Source of the DNA: Heliocidaris tuberculata
Lineage: Eukaryota; Echinodermata; Echinoidea; Camarodonta; Echinometridae
Direction of reading: 5' to 3'
Assembly (NCBI GenBank): GCA_025618425.1
Contig: CM046833.1
Location: 1,584,172 to 1,648,171 of the forward strand
Length of the DNA stretch: 64,000 nt
The notes beneath the pieces are model-generated. The model saw nothing but the letters and a program-made list of their open reading frames with translations, had not been told where the DNA came from and searched no databases. Positions 12,301 to 22,763 of the stretch are shown here, in pieces (the stretch's first letter is position 1; each line of letters opens with the position of its first letter). Made by a program: the position numbers and the translations under genes.

Positions 12301-13689
12301 AACTATAATAGCTTGTTGCCTGAAATTAAACATGGAAATACATCTTGAAATTCAACTTAGAGGTCGACTGCTGCCAAAATTGACACAGCCCCCACATAGT
12401 GATGGTTCTGCATTATTAAGCGACACCAGCCATGCCAAAATTTCTTAGGATAAAGAGTGAAAAAGGTTTAAAGGGAAATACAACCTTAATTTTTTTTTTC
12501 TGTTGATATTATATGAAGCGTAAAATGCTGATTAATTTGATTCCAAATTTACCAGAATGGGACAGCTATGAAGAAAGTTATAGAATGTTTTAGATCCCCC
12601 AAACATGTCTTTCGCCCATCGTCTGCTGCACATGGTGGCCGCCATGTGCAGTGGACCCCGCAACGAATGACGTAGCTGCGGACAACTTTTTCACAACTCT
12701 TCTCACAAGTTCCCAAATCTAAAAGAGAGACTGGAACATTTTCAGAAATGGACTGCAGCCGTAAAAGTGGAAAAGTTTCTGCAGAAGTCGTATATTTGGT
12801 CGAGATATGACTTCCACTTTTACTGCTGCAGTCCATTTCTGAAAATGTTCTGGCCTCTCTTTCGGATTTGGGAACTTGTGAAAAGACTTTCCACTGCTGA
12901 ATTTCCCACTTCTGTTCCGGCATCCAAACGCTTGACAGTACAGCATGATTGCTGCTTCCAATGCACAGTAAACCACCTGACCACTGTCGTCTGCTGTGCA
13001 TGCGAATGATTTCGTTTTGAGGCCAGTTGTCGGCACCTACGTCATATGTTGCTGGGGGGGGGGGGGGGGGGGTCCACTGCAAATGGCGGCCCCCATGTGC
13101 AGCAGATGACGGGCGAAAGATACATGTATATTTGCGGGGAAAAATATTCTATGACTTTCTTCATAGCTGTCTAATTCTGGTAAATTTGGTATCAAATTAA
13201 TTCACAAGTTACGCTTCATATAATATCAATAGAAAAAAATTAAGGTTGGATTTCCCTTTAAGATCAAGTTTCCCCTTCTACATACATGTACATCTTGGGG
13301 TTTCCCCTACATTAAAAAATGATAATGCTGTTTTTTTTTCTTCAGATATCCGAGATACAGTGAAGTACAAAGAGGTGATGAAGCAGTATGGGTTAGGACC
13401 CAATGGAGGCATCATGACATCGCTAAACCTCTTTGCTACACGCTTTGATCAGGTCATGAGCTTTGCAGAGAAACGCAGCAAAGAAACAAAGTAAGTTAAT
13501 TTCCTGTAAACGACAAGTTTTGGATGGAGATTGTTAAGATTAGTGCATGATGGCGGACATGTTGATATATGGCTGCTCCCTTTACGATTGCACATGTCTG
13601 AAAATATATGATTAAATTTTTAGAAAGACAAATATTCTAAATTAATAAATGATGAAGCCTTAGTTACCTCTTTGCCTTAGATCTAACAT

Positions 13690-13757
<68 letters not shown>

Positions 13758-16700
13758 TTCATTTATTTATTTATTTATTTATTTATCATTTATTTGTTTA
13801 TTAAAACGTATTTAAACAAGACAAAAACAATCAGCACAGGGCTTTTTACCAGGCATTGTAGTCCTGTAGACTATATCTTTCAATTGTTGGATTAATCATT
13901 CAATTATCTTTAACTAATGTATATGCTAATGTCAGCATTACATCTAAAGGTAATTTATTTGGGGTACTAGTCAGATTTTGGTTTCACCTGCAGGGGTAGA
14001 ACATGCCCCCTAAAGTTTTGTTCATACTAGATTTTACAGGATTTATCTGTCATATAGTATCGTAATGTCACCAGTTGTGGCGCACCCTTGTAATACAGCT
14101 TCATTACTGCAACGCCCTGTGTCAACCACCCTAGTCTCTCCAGAGTGAAATGAACAGATGCCATTGGCTAGCAGATATTGTACCAAAATAAATAAGGAAC
14201 AACTATGCAGCGTTTGGCTCGCACAAAGAATGACGGCAAGCAATGTTTGTATCCAAAGAGAATTAATTATTCACGGCTTTTTTATGGTTCTGCTAATTTT
14301 TTGGTAGAACAGGAACTTCCTCTTTAGCAGACTGAAACAAAAATAAATAATCTGGGGAGCGTTTCATCAAGCGTTTTGTCAGTGATTTTTACCGACAACT
14401 GTTATAAGCTACTGAAATCCTTGCATCTGATTGGCTGAGAGCCAATTTGTCAGTAAAAATCACTGACAAAGCGCTTGATGAAACGCTCCCCTGTACCATA
14501 TTTTCTATTTTTGATGTAACAGAGCTTAAGGTCCATAGATGTTGGCCAGACTAATTTTGTGTATGAAAAATACTTTGTAAATAAACTATCTTTGTTCAAA
14601 GTTAGCTGTTTTGCCGAGAATGCCTAGTATGCTCCTGTCGTGACGAACCATTCCTACAACACACAGATCATGACTTACATGTAGGCAGCCCGGCAAGCGC
14701 TTTACACAGTGTGCATGCGCAATCCCGCGAAAACAGTGCGATAGCCATATAGCTTCCTGTGTATGGTTTTGTAGCATGACATGTACTAGGTGAATATTTT
14801 TACAACAGTGATTTATCTTAGATTAATCCTTTCTTCACAATATCATTTGCGAATGGTGCGTCACCACTGGTGCAATTTGTGACAACACTGGAGAAGCAAG
14901 AAGCCCCACAGAAGCCCCACATTAGCGTTCGTGCCGTAGAAGCAAGATGCAGTGTTTTAAGTGGATTTTATTCACAAGCATATTCGGCATGGAATGGTGG
15001 GTGATTCCTCAACAAACATGGTATTTTCTCAATATTATCCAAAACTGTCAAACCCCTCCACAACTGGTGACATTACGGTATGTGTTCTTTGGCCAGTGCA
15101 TTATTTTGTGAAATATTAAGTCAAGTCAAAGCATTGATTTTCTCCAATAATAAAAACACATTACAGAAATCACTTGCAATCTTTTTAAATATTGAAATGA
15201 TTAAATTATTTAATTTTTCACTTTATTTGCACAGAGTGCAACATGCACTTTCTGTTCACTTGCAAATGTATTTCTTGACATGAACATAGATCGATGAGTG
15301 ATCTGAACACACTATATCTCATGAATATCAACATTGTGTTGTCATTATAGATACATCATACTAGATACTCCAGGACAGATTGAAGTGTTCACATGGTCAG
15401 CTTCAGGAGCTATTATATCAGAGACATTGGTAAGACATCAATTCCTATCTCTCTCCCCCTCTTCTCTCTTTTTTCTCTATCTCGTTTTACCATGCTCTCC
15501 ATTTTCTCAATATCTCCTTATCTTTCTCAATATCTCCTTGTCGTTCTCAATCTCTCCTTATCTTTCTCAATCCCTCCTTATCTTTCTCAATCTCTCCTTA
15601 TCTTTCTCAATCTCTCCTTATCTTTCTCAATCTCTCCTTATCTTTCTCAATCTCTCCTTATCTTTCTCAATCTCTCCTTATCTTTCTCAATCTCTCCTTA
15701 TCTTTCTCAATCTCTCCTTTTCTAAATATCTACTTATCTTTCTCAATATCTCCTTATCTTTCTCAATCTCTCCTTATCTTTCTCAATCTCTCCTTATCTT
15801 TCTCAATCTCTCCTTATCTTTCTCAGTATCTCCTTATCTTTCTCAATATCTCCTATCTTTCTCAATATCTCCTTATCTTTCTAAATATACATGTATCTCC
15901 TTATCTTTCTCTCCCGCCCCGCTCTCTCTCTCTCTCTCTCTCTCTCCTTATTTCTCTCTCCCTGTCTCTCACTTCCTTTCTCTCTCCTCTCTTTTTACTC
16001 TCCCCCTCTCTCTCTCTCCCTTGTTTTCTGGAGCTATAAAACCAGACATTCTGGCCCAAATTCATGAAGGATGTTTCAATTTTGACGTGCTCTAAACCAA
16101 TGTTTCTGCCATTGTGTAAATCTCTACTGTAATCGAAAATACACATGAGCATTCTGCCTATTCATTGGCCCTGAGTACATGCACATACTAAGCTTATAGC
16201 TGTTAAAGGGCAATCCAACCATTGTAATAATTTAATTTTTGCGAAAGCAGAAGAATCAGAGAAGCAGATTGGTGAAAGTTTGAACAAAATTAGACAAACA
16301 ATAAGAAAGTTGTGATTTTTTTTAAAAGTTGTAATCACTATACATATGGGAATTTCGAATTAGCCAAATCGAGACCGTCACCGTGATGGAGCAGCAGTCA
16401 TCTTTCCCGTTTGCTCCAACACGCAAAATGACTAAGATGTCAATTTTTTTAAATGTATAACTTTGTATGATCTTTTTCTCTTTGGAGAACCTATAACAAT
16501 GTGCTATCTACAATATATTTTGAGTACTGCCTCGAGGGATAAGGTGCTCAGGAGAAAACAGGCACTTAATGATGTTTTGGTGTATGACAAATGGGAGAGT
16601 TGGCCGTGTATATGTCACAATCGATTCACCGCATTGCCAATTTGAGATACGCATTGATCCAGTGATCTCACTTTTCAACATTCATAAAGTCTTAATCCTT

Positions 16701-19700
16701 GTTCGATTTCTTTCAAACTTTCTCCATCCTGTTTCTCCTATTTTTCTGCTTTCATAAAAATCAGCTTTTTACAAAGGTAGGATTGCCCTTTAAAGATAAA
16801 TCTCTTGTGAATTTGTTCCTTTGGATGTCCTGTAGAAATGACGGAGGAATGTGCTCTTTTGAAAAACTGTTAACCCATTGCCCACGAGAACCAGGTCATC
16901 CCTGTATTAAGTCAATGGGAATTCGAGAATTTGGTAGTTAATGGGTTAACCCTTTCAGGACAGAAATTATTTAAGGGCTAAATTGATCATATTTGTTATT
17001 CAAATTGGCAACAATATTTTTCTTTTAGTGCTACATGGTTCTTATAAGATATAATGTCTTTGAAAACAATAAACATGGTGAGGAACTTTGTCGAAAAGTT
17101 GACAAAATTGCAAATTTCGATCAAAAAACAATGCTTTTAAACCTCTCAATATGTTGCCAATTTAAGGATCTTAAAGCTTATTTTCCTTTTTAAAATTCCT
17201 GGCGTCAAACGCAATATGGACATGCAATAAAAATGGATGCAGTGTGTGCAGACATTTTTGCTCTTTCTACTCATGCATCAGGTATCTTTTTTAGAGCTCT
17301 GAATCAAAAGTTATTGAACCATACCACAAAATGTGGCCAATTGTCTTGAAAGGGTTAAAAGAAATATTTGTTATTTTAGAAACCATCAGAAGTGTCACTT
17401 TCTTCCAAAGCACCAATATATTTTCTAAACATTATTATGTTCATTGTAATATATTTTGGCACAATGTATGATGTCACAATGAAATAAGATGTCGCAACAA
17501 AATCACAATGAAATATAATTTGTCCCAGTAAATATTACTTTTTCTTTTTCAGGCCTCTACCTTTCCAACGGTTGTAGTGTATGTGATGGATACAGCAAGG
17601 AGTGTGAATCCTGTTACTTTCATGTCAAACATGCTGTATGCTTGCAGGTAAGCTAATTTACTACCATATTGTATGCTTGTGTTTAAGCTATCGTTTTTAT
17701 CATGTTCCGTGCTTATGGGTTAGATATGCTTGCAGGTAAGCTATCTTATAATGTTCTATGCTTATATGTTAGTTATGCTTGCAGTTAAGCTGTCTTTCCT
17801 ATAATGTTCTGTGCTTATAGGTTAGTTATGCTTGCAAGTGAGCTATCTTTCCTATAATGTTCTTTGCTTGGAGGTATCAAGCTATTTTTAGTGTCATGCT
17901 GCAAGCCTGCAGATATTTGATGATATTTTGAAAAGCATATGGATATACTATTGGATTGTTTAGAGGATATTAGAATATACATGTACAGAATCATATTGTA
18001 TATATATAAAAAAAATATCACAATATATTTGTCAAGGTAGTTGTACACAGTGCCAGTCGGAAATCCTAATTTTTTCCTTGAAGGGAATATTTCCTGTTGT
18101 CATTGAGAGCAGGCAAAATACATGTAGCAGTATTTAATTGCAGAGCTCAGAGGCCTGATATAGATGATTATAATTAATATTGACATGAGTAAAGAGTACT
18201 TAGTTTCCAGTAAGGCATTACATCAAATATTTGGTTTCATTTTCTTCTTATTACAGTATCCTGTACAAGTATAAACTTCCCTTCATTGTGGTGATGAATA
18301 AGATAGACATTGTTTCTCATGACTTTGCTCTGGAATGGATGAGAGATTTTGAGACATTCCAAGATGCTTTGAACCAGGAGACGTCTTATGCGTCCAATCT
18401 CACAAGATCTATGAGTCTGGTTCTTGATGAATTCTACGAGAATTTAAGGGTAAGTAAACATTCAAAAGAAGTTTAGAATTACGATCTTGTGGTATTGTTG
18501 TGATAATGAAGTTTTGGTGTTTTACATTTAAAGAAAAATATGACACCTTACCCTTTGTAAGGTGTTGACTAAAGCCCTCATAGTATTATTACCCCTGTAA
18601 CTGGATTCCGTTATGATTCTGCAGTTGACAGTGCACACCTTTCCCTCCAGTGAGGAGCATTTTCTGACACTGTACTGTAATATTTTTGTCAATTAGAAAA
18701 ATATAATTCATCAGGCTGCTAGTGAATTGTATAAATAGAATGTGATATTGAAAAGATTTATTGATTTTTCTGTTGTTGTGATATTATTCCAGGCTGTAGG
18801 TGTGTCAGCAGTCACAGGTCAAGGAATGGAAGACTTCTTTACAGCTGTCACTCAAGCTGTTGAAGAATATGAGACGTAAGTCATTAACATAGCAACTACA
18901 ATACATCATGAGGATAGAGTTATAATTACCGTTTGTATCTTTTATGCCTGATGGACAATTTCTCATTAAACAATCTTACACATTCTTTTTTTTTTCAGCA
19001 GATTTAAACTTCATGAATCTCACATTTTTGTGCAACAAATGTCTTCATCACAATGGACTTTATTTTGTTTTTGAGTCTTCCATTTCAGTTTTCTTTTTCT
19101 TCAAATTTTCATACATGTATTCATACCACCTCATAGCCAGTGGAATGTTTTGTCATATTCTGTCATGTTTTCTTCTATATGTTGAATTCTTCAATTCACT
19201 AAGTTATGAAAATAAAACAGAGAAATGAAAGAGCAAGAGAGATTCATCTCTTAGCACACACACTAAAGAATTTTTTTCCTGATTTTTTAAAATTTTCCAA
19301 CCCCTTCAAGATACATAAATTACAATGCTACCATTTCCAGTTTCACTCAAAGAGTTAAATATATTTGTTTGTTGTGTCTCTTTATAAGAGTAGAATTTAG
19401 CATTGTGGGAACCTGTAAAGACTCTTTTGTCACATGTTTGTTTATATTGCAGTGAATACAAGCCACAGTATGAAAGATTGAAAAGAGAAAAGGTATGTAA
19501 AATCAGTAGTTAACCCTTTTAAGACAATTGACCACATTTTGTGGTTTGGCTCAGTAACTTTTGATTCAGAGCTCTAGAAAATATACCAGATGCATGAGTA
19601 GAAAGAGCAAAAATTTCTGCACAAACTAATGTATTTTTGTTTCATGACCATATTGCGTTTGATGCCAGGAATTTTTTAAACAAGAATAAGCTTTAAAATC

Positions 19701-22425
19701 CTTTAATTGGCAACACATTGAGAGGTTCAAAATCATTGTTTTTCATCAAAATTGGCAATTTTTCAACTTTTCAACAAAATTTTTAATCATGGATATTGTT
19801 TTAAAAAACATCACACCTTATTAGAACCATGTAGCACTAAAAGAAAAATATTATTATTGCCAATTTGAAGAACAAAATGTGATCAATTTAGCCCTTAAAT
19901 AATTCCTGTCCTGAAAGGGTTAATTTGATAGGCTGCTTATTAAAATCCGATTATGGATGATTGAGCACTAGCCAAATTTAAAAAACATGTCAAAAATCGC
20001 CTTTGCCCAAGTTTGGAATGGAATGTGTTCAGGAATAATTTTCATTATGTGTGAGTGTTTCAGTTGGAATGGAGACCATTCAACTAAACCTTGGGTCGAA
20101 CTTTCATTCCATTCAAAAATTGGGCGGAGAAAAATTTGACATGAACCAGGAAACATGCTACTTTTCAACTGTCGATTGTCAGATTTTATTGATCAAGGTA
20201 TCAAATTAAAGAAGACATGATAGGCTACAAGGTGAGTATCTTTGATTAAATCGATGTATACCAATGGCAGTGATATTTAGGGTTGAACCTGGGTTTCCTT
20301 TTTATTGACTCACACTGTATGTTAAGATGATGTGTTACTCGATGATAAATTTATTTATTTGCAGTTTATTTAAACAAGATTGCCTCTTCAGATGATAAAC
20401 TGCTGTCACTGAGGGACCTGTAAAAGCAATACAGATCATGACATATAACTGTAAAAAAGATATGGACAGAGTGAATGGGTGCTGGTAATATAATATGTAT
20501 AATATATATGAATCCACATTCCAATTAGGTTTAACATATTTGTTTTTCTCTTTTAATCAGATGGAAGCAGATGCAAAAGAAGCACATAGGAAGTTGGAGA
20601 AGGTAAAGAAGAGCAAAGGTCAAGGATCAAAGGTCGGACTGACGGGAGTCTCGATGGAGGAAGGTAATTCATTAACATTATAGAGCTATAATCTTTGTAC
20701 TTTTTCTTAATGATGAAATTAAATAATGTTTCAGTAATTTAAAAGCCACACCAATATATGTGATAGAAAAAGAAAAATTGTGTCACTGTAATAAGTAAAA
20801 CGTATTCTCACCAAAAGAATATAGCTCAGTATTATACTGAGCTATGTTGGGGGGTCACAAGAAATATAATGATTATGAAAAATGAATATTTTAAAAATCA
20901 TATCACATTATGCTAAACACGCATCGGTTTGTTGGATGCTGTTTTGTCTTTCAATTGCTACTACAAAACTTTGTTATCAAGAACGCTGGTATAACAAACT
21001 CGAGGTAACTTTACTACTACTAGCCCCTTCTGTAATTTCACTTGATCATAGGGGGTGTGGTATGACAAAGGTACATTGTTTTCAAGATCATATAATTGTA
21101 GAAGCTAAGATTTAAAGGGAAGGTTGAGTTCTGGGAAAGGTACACAATAATTTGTGAGCTTTTTCATTCTCATTATGTTAGTTTGGAAGATTGTCATTGT
21201 AGATATGTCCCCTGGAAAGGACTGCTCTTCAAATGCCCTCACATTCCGAATATGACAAGAAACAGCTGAAATGTTTTGACCGAACATTTCTGTGTGCAGT
21301 GCATGTGACTCTCAGCAGGATTGAGTCAATTTCTTATCATTTTGGTGATTCCAAAACCTTTGATTATACACCAATTCCTATGTGCTATAATTATAATCAA
21401 CCTTTCCCAAATGCTTTGAGACAGTTTCTTTCACAATTAAATCTCAGGACCAGAACTCAACTTTATCTTTAAAATGTTGGTATCAATTCTTTCTGCTTTT
21501 CATAAAAGGTGCTGACATCAAAGGGCCATCTGTTGAGCTGAGATTAGGTCCAGATGATGAGGAAGAAGAAGTAACGCTGGATTCAGATGATGACAGTAAG
21601 ATGAAATGACTTGATTATTGATGCTTATTTTTTGTCAGAGCTATTAAGAATATTATTGTAAATGTTTGATTTGGGGGGGGGGGGTTGTTTTTGTTTTGTT
21701 AAGATAACCTTGAGTATTGTTGACATATCTTTGTAGTGCCTTGAGTGGTACTGCACCAGAAAGTGCGCATTAGAAATACTTAAAATTATTATTACAACCA
21801 CTGAACCTACTCTATGTCATGTAGTCCTGTCCGAGGGACTTACACCACTATTCTACCACTGAGCCATCACCCCTCCTCACTTCGACTGCCTGTGTGAAAT
21901 ATTTTATTTTTATACCATTAAAAGATTACTGTGAGGGCATTAGTTATAGTTCAGTCATCTGTGCTTTGCCACTGAGCCATCAAACCTCCTTACCCCAATT
22001 GCCTGTGAAATATTTATTTGAGTACAAATAACATAATGATGAGAATGCATTAGTTGGAATTAGTTCACATGGTAACTTTTGAATTGTAGGAAGCCTTAAC
22101 AGTTTGTTAAATCTGTAGATGACTTTGGATATTTATTATGTGTGCAAATGGCAGAAATGTAATGTATCCAAAATTACAAGTTTACCACAAACTTTATATT
22201 ACAGGAAAATGCCGGAAATTGTTTTTGAATGTATGTGATAAGAGTTTTTTCTGTCTATAATTAATTTCCTACACAAATATTTATTAAGTTACTGATTTGA
22301 TCGTTTAACTAGATGAAGACGAGCTGAAGGAGGCTGAATCATTTAAGAGGTTTTTACAAAGTCAAGGAGCTCACGCAGGCTCATCTAGCCAATCTGCAAG
22401 CACCAAACAGTCGGGTGACACGTGA
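6276..22425 (+). CDS. GPN1: GPN-loop GTPase 1 (XAB1), 11 coding exons, 406 aa
   Basis: The exons are 6276-6464, 12046-12139, 13346-13490, 15351-15429, 17553-17647, 18257-18449, 18793-18875, 19453-19492, 20561-20663, 21509-21595 and 22313-22425. All junctions are GT-AG and in phase, summing to 1221 nt. The protein has the P-loop GMAGSGKT (residues 52-59), INLDPAV after it, the defining GPN loop in YGLGPNGG (GPN 112-114), the switch motif DTPGQ (148-152), the guanine-specificity motif NKID (215-218) and SAVTG near 271. The C-terminus is acidic, as in the family. GPN1 pairs with GPN3 and is needed for assembly and nuclear import of RNA polymerase II. The length exceeds the human protein's roughly 374 aa mainly through a longer N-terminus. 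ATG 6288 (AAAATGG) has the better initiation context and may be the real start. The gene is single, complete and unbroken. Confidence 0.96.
6888..7857. mobile_element. TTAA-flanked insertion nested in a fold-back repeat
   Basis: TTAA at 6888-6891 and 7854-7857 bound about 960 bp that interrupt a copy of the local repeat. The host reads GAAATTTTAA before and TTAAATAATT after, while the uninterrupted copy near 8211-8235 reads GAAATTTTAAATAATTATTT. The ends are short inverted repeats (AGTAG and CTACT). Subterminal inverted blocks occur near 7100-7140 and 7620-7670 (GTGACGTCA, CAATCCT, CCTAAGCAG). TTAA duplication is typical of piggyBac-like elements, but the termini do not match the usual piggyBac ends. 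No transposase frame is present. Confidence 0.7.
8367..8856. repeat. large near-perfect palindrome, arms ~240 bp
   Basis: The left arm (8367 to about 8606) and right arm (about 8615-8856) are reverse complements with few mismatches, for example CCTTCCAGGATCAAC against CCTTCCGGGATCAAC. The spacer is under 15 bp. Beyond the arms, 7963-8028 also pairs with 8858-8921, so the hairpin continues with interruptions. Confidence 0.85.
10127..10578. repeat. inverted-repeat element in GPN1 intron 1
   Basis: The block GTAGAGACGCACACGGCCGAT at about 10140-10160 is mirrored by ATCGGCCGTGCGCCTCTACT at about 10547-10566. Further pairing lies on both sides, including GATATTGGAGACTG against AGTCTCCAATATC. G runs lie outside the arms (10012-10019, 10111-10125 and 10626-10634). 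Confidence 0.6.
11126..11209. repeat. short hairpin
   Basis: CGGAATGGCATGTGGGTC near 11126 pairs with the sequence ending CGCACATGCCATTCCG at 11209, and GTTCACA pairs with TGTGAAC inside. The whole is 84 bp with a small loop. Confidence 0.7.
12468..13261. mobile_element. TTAA-bounded, end-to-end palindromic MITE (794 bp)
   Basis: TTAA at 12468-12471 and 13258-13261 bound the element. The termini read AGGGAAATNCAACC inward from both ends. The complementarity continues through almost the whole length to a centre near 12795, where segments such as ACTTTTAC and TGCAGTCCATTTCTGAAAA appear in both orientations. A G run near 13055-13072 lies in one arm only. Open frames in both strands here are mirror images and not genes. 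Confidence 0.8.
13690..13802 (+). repeat. (ATTT)n microsatellite
   Basis: Tetranucleotide TTTA/ATTT repeats run for about 110 bp with a few interruptions, inside GPN1 intron 3. Confidence 0.95.
14354..14491. mobile_element. short MITE, AGCCAATCAG family
   Basis: The 138-bp element has inverted ends GGGGAGCGTTTCATCAAGCG and arms of about 40 bp. Its centre carries GATTGGCTGAGAGC, the motif shared with the GGGCCC-ended elements elsewhere in the window. The termini differ (GGGGAGCG instead of GGGGCCCG). Confidence 0.75.
15497..15915 (+). repeat. 18-bp minisatellite (TCTCCTTATCTTTCTCAA)
   Basis: About 22 units of the 18-bp repeat lie in GPN1 intron 4. The central units are nearly identical and the edge units diverge (TATCTCC for TCTCTCC). 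A CT-rich tract follows to about 16020. The long Ser/Leu/Ile frame over it is the repeat read as protein. Confidence 0.95.
16203..16793. mobile_element. TTAA-bounded MITE (591 bp)
   Basis: TTAA at 16203-16206 and 16790-16793 bound the element. The termini are AGGGCAATCCAACC on the left and GGTAGGATTGCCCT on the right. They resemble those of the element at 12468. The subterminal parts are also complementary (GAAAGCAGAAGAATCAGAGA against the stretch near 16735-16755). Confidence 0.7.
16870..16949. mobile_element. 80-bp TTAA-bounded mini-element
   Basis: The element begins TTAACCCATTGCC and ends TTAATGGGTTAA. A diverged copy lies at 60707-60785 with the same interior (TCCCTGTATTAAG). It shares its right TTAA with the adjoining larger element. 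Confidence 0.55.
16946..17358. mobile_element. TTAACCCTTTCAGGACAG-family MITE, copy 1
   Basis: The ends are TTAACCCTTTCAGGACAG and CTTGAAAGGGTTAA. The same roughly 410-bp sequence occurs in opposite orientation at 19510-19923 and as a diverged copy at 51185-51570. There is no coding capacity. Confidence 0.8.
17638..17845 (+). repeat. tandem copies of the exon-5 end and splice donor
   Basis: The end of GPN1 exon 5 with its donor (TATGCTTGCAGGTAAGCTA at 17638-17656) is repeated downstream at about 17672 (degenerate), 17725 (TATGCTTGCAGGTAAGCTAT, intact donor), 17774 (GCAGTTAAGC, donor lost) and 17827 (GCAAGTGAGC). The last units are spaced 50-53 bp. Only the first copy keeps the gene in the expected reading frame and length. 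Confidence 0.8.
19510..19923. mobile_element. TTAACCC-family MITE, copy 2 (inverted relative to copy 1)
   Basis: TTAA at 19510-19513 and 19920-19923 bound the element. It matches the reverse complement of 16946-17358 along its length, including TTTTGATTCAGAGCTCT, ATGCATGAGTAGAAAGAGCA and AGCCCTTAAATAATTCCTGT. Confidence 0.8.
19924..20330. repeat. interspersed repeat shared with 35424-35845
   Basis: Shared blocks in the same order are AATTTGATAGGC, TTGCCCAAGTTT/CTGCCCAAGTTT, TTTTTATTG and CTCACACTGT. The copies are clearly diverged. The repeat begins directly at the end of the preceding MITE. Confidence 0.6.
21112..21472. mobile_element. TTAA-bounded MITE (361 bp), AGGGAAGGTTGAG ends
   Basis: TTAA lies at 21112-21115 and 21469-21472. 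The left end is AGGGAAGGTTGAGTTCTGG and the right end CCAGAACTCAACTTTATCTTTAA. A second copy at 37992-38505 has a further MITE inserted in it. The short open frames are non-coding. Confidence 0.8.
21730..22080 (-). repeat. LINE tail fragment and duplicated tRNA-like SINE relics
   Basis: At 21730-21797, GTGCCTTGAGTGGTACTGC... followed by GCGCATTAG and ATTATTATTA resembles the 3' end of a non-LTR element. On the - strand, TGGCTCAGTGGTAGAATAG (near 21865) and TGGCTCAGTGGCAAAGCAC (near 21985) resemble tRNA A-boxes. The segments around them are a diverged tandem duplication of about 124 bp. Assignment as SINE relics is inference. Confidence 0.4.
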
Positions 22426-22620
22426 CATCACAATAACAAGCCTGTGATGTAGCAAATCAGCAAACTGCAAACAGTCAAAGTGACACGTGACGTCACAGTA
22501 GTTAGCCAACTACACAGACTCATATTGCCAATCAACAAGCACCAAATAGTCGGACGACATGTGACATCATGAAAGGAAGCCAGCTACACAGACTTGACTC
22601 ACATAGCAAATCAGTGAGGA
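22390..22620 (+). repeat. tandem repeat spanning the GPN1 stop codon
   Basis: Three imperfect copies share CAAGCACCAAACAGTCGG- and GTGACACGTGACATCAC-like blocks, at about 22390-22432, 22454-22498 and 22530-22571. The first copy encodes the last residues and stop of GPN1; the others lie in the 3'UTR. AGCCAACTACACAGACT recurs at about 22503 and 22578. Confidence 0.75.
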
Positions 22621-22737
22621 ATTGTTGGGTACCCTTGGTCAGTACCCTTGGCATTTTCTTTCTTATATCCTTTACACTTGATGTGACTATCAAATGAGAA
22701 CCCTGATGTAAATCCCTTCATAAGCATAAAAAGAATC

Positions 22738-22743
22738 AATAAA
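22738..22743 (+). terminator. GPN1 polyadenylation signal AATAAA
   Basis: AATAAA lies 313 nt after the GPN1 stop and is the first canonical signal downstream. LINE sequence begins within about 20-40 bp after it. Confidence 0.6.
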
Positions 22744-22763
22744 CATTCCTATACAGTCATCCT

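Noticed and set aside
12549..13082. Overlapping frames of 177, 105 and 80 codons on both strands
   Set aside because: They lie in a palindromic MITE and mirror each other.
15497..15915. CRISPR-like array
   Set aside because: The 18-bp units are directly adjacent with no spacers, in a eukaryotic intron.
15334..16095. A 253-codon Ser/Leu/Ile-rich frame
   Set aside because: Only the first part (15351-15429) is GPN1 exon 4. The rest is the 18-bp minisatellite read through the donor.
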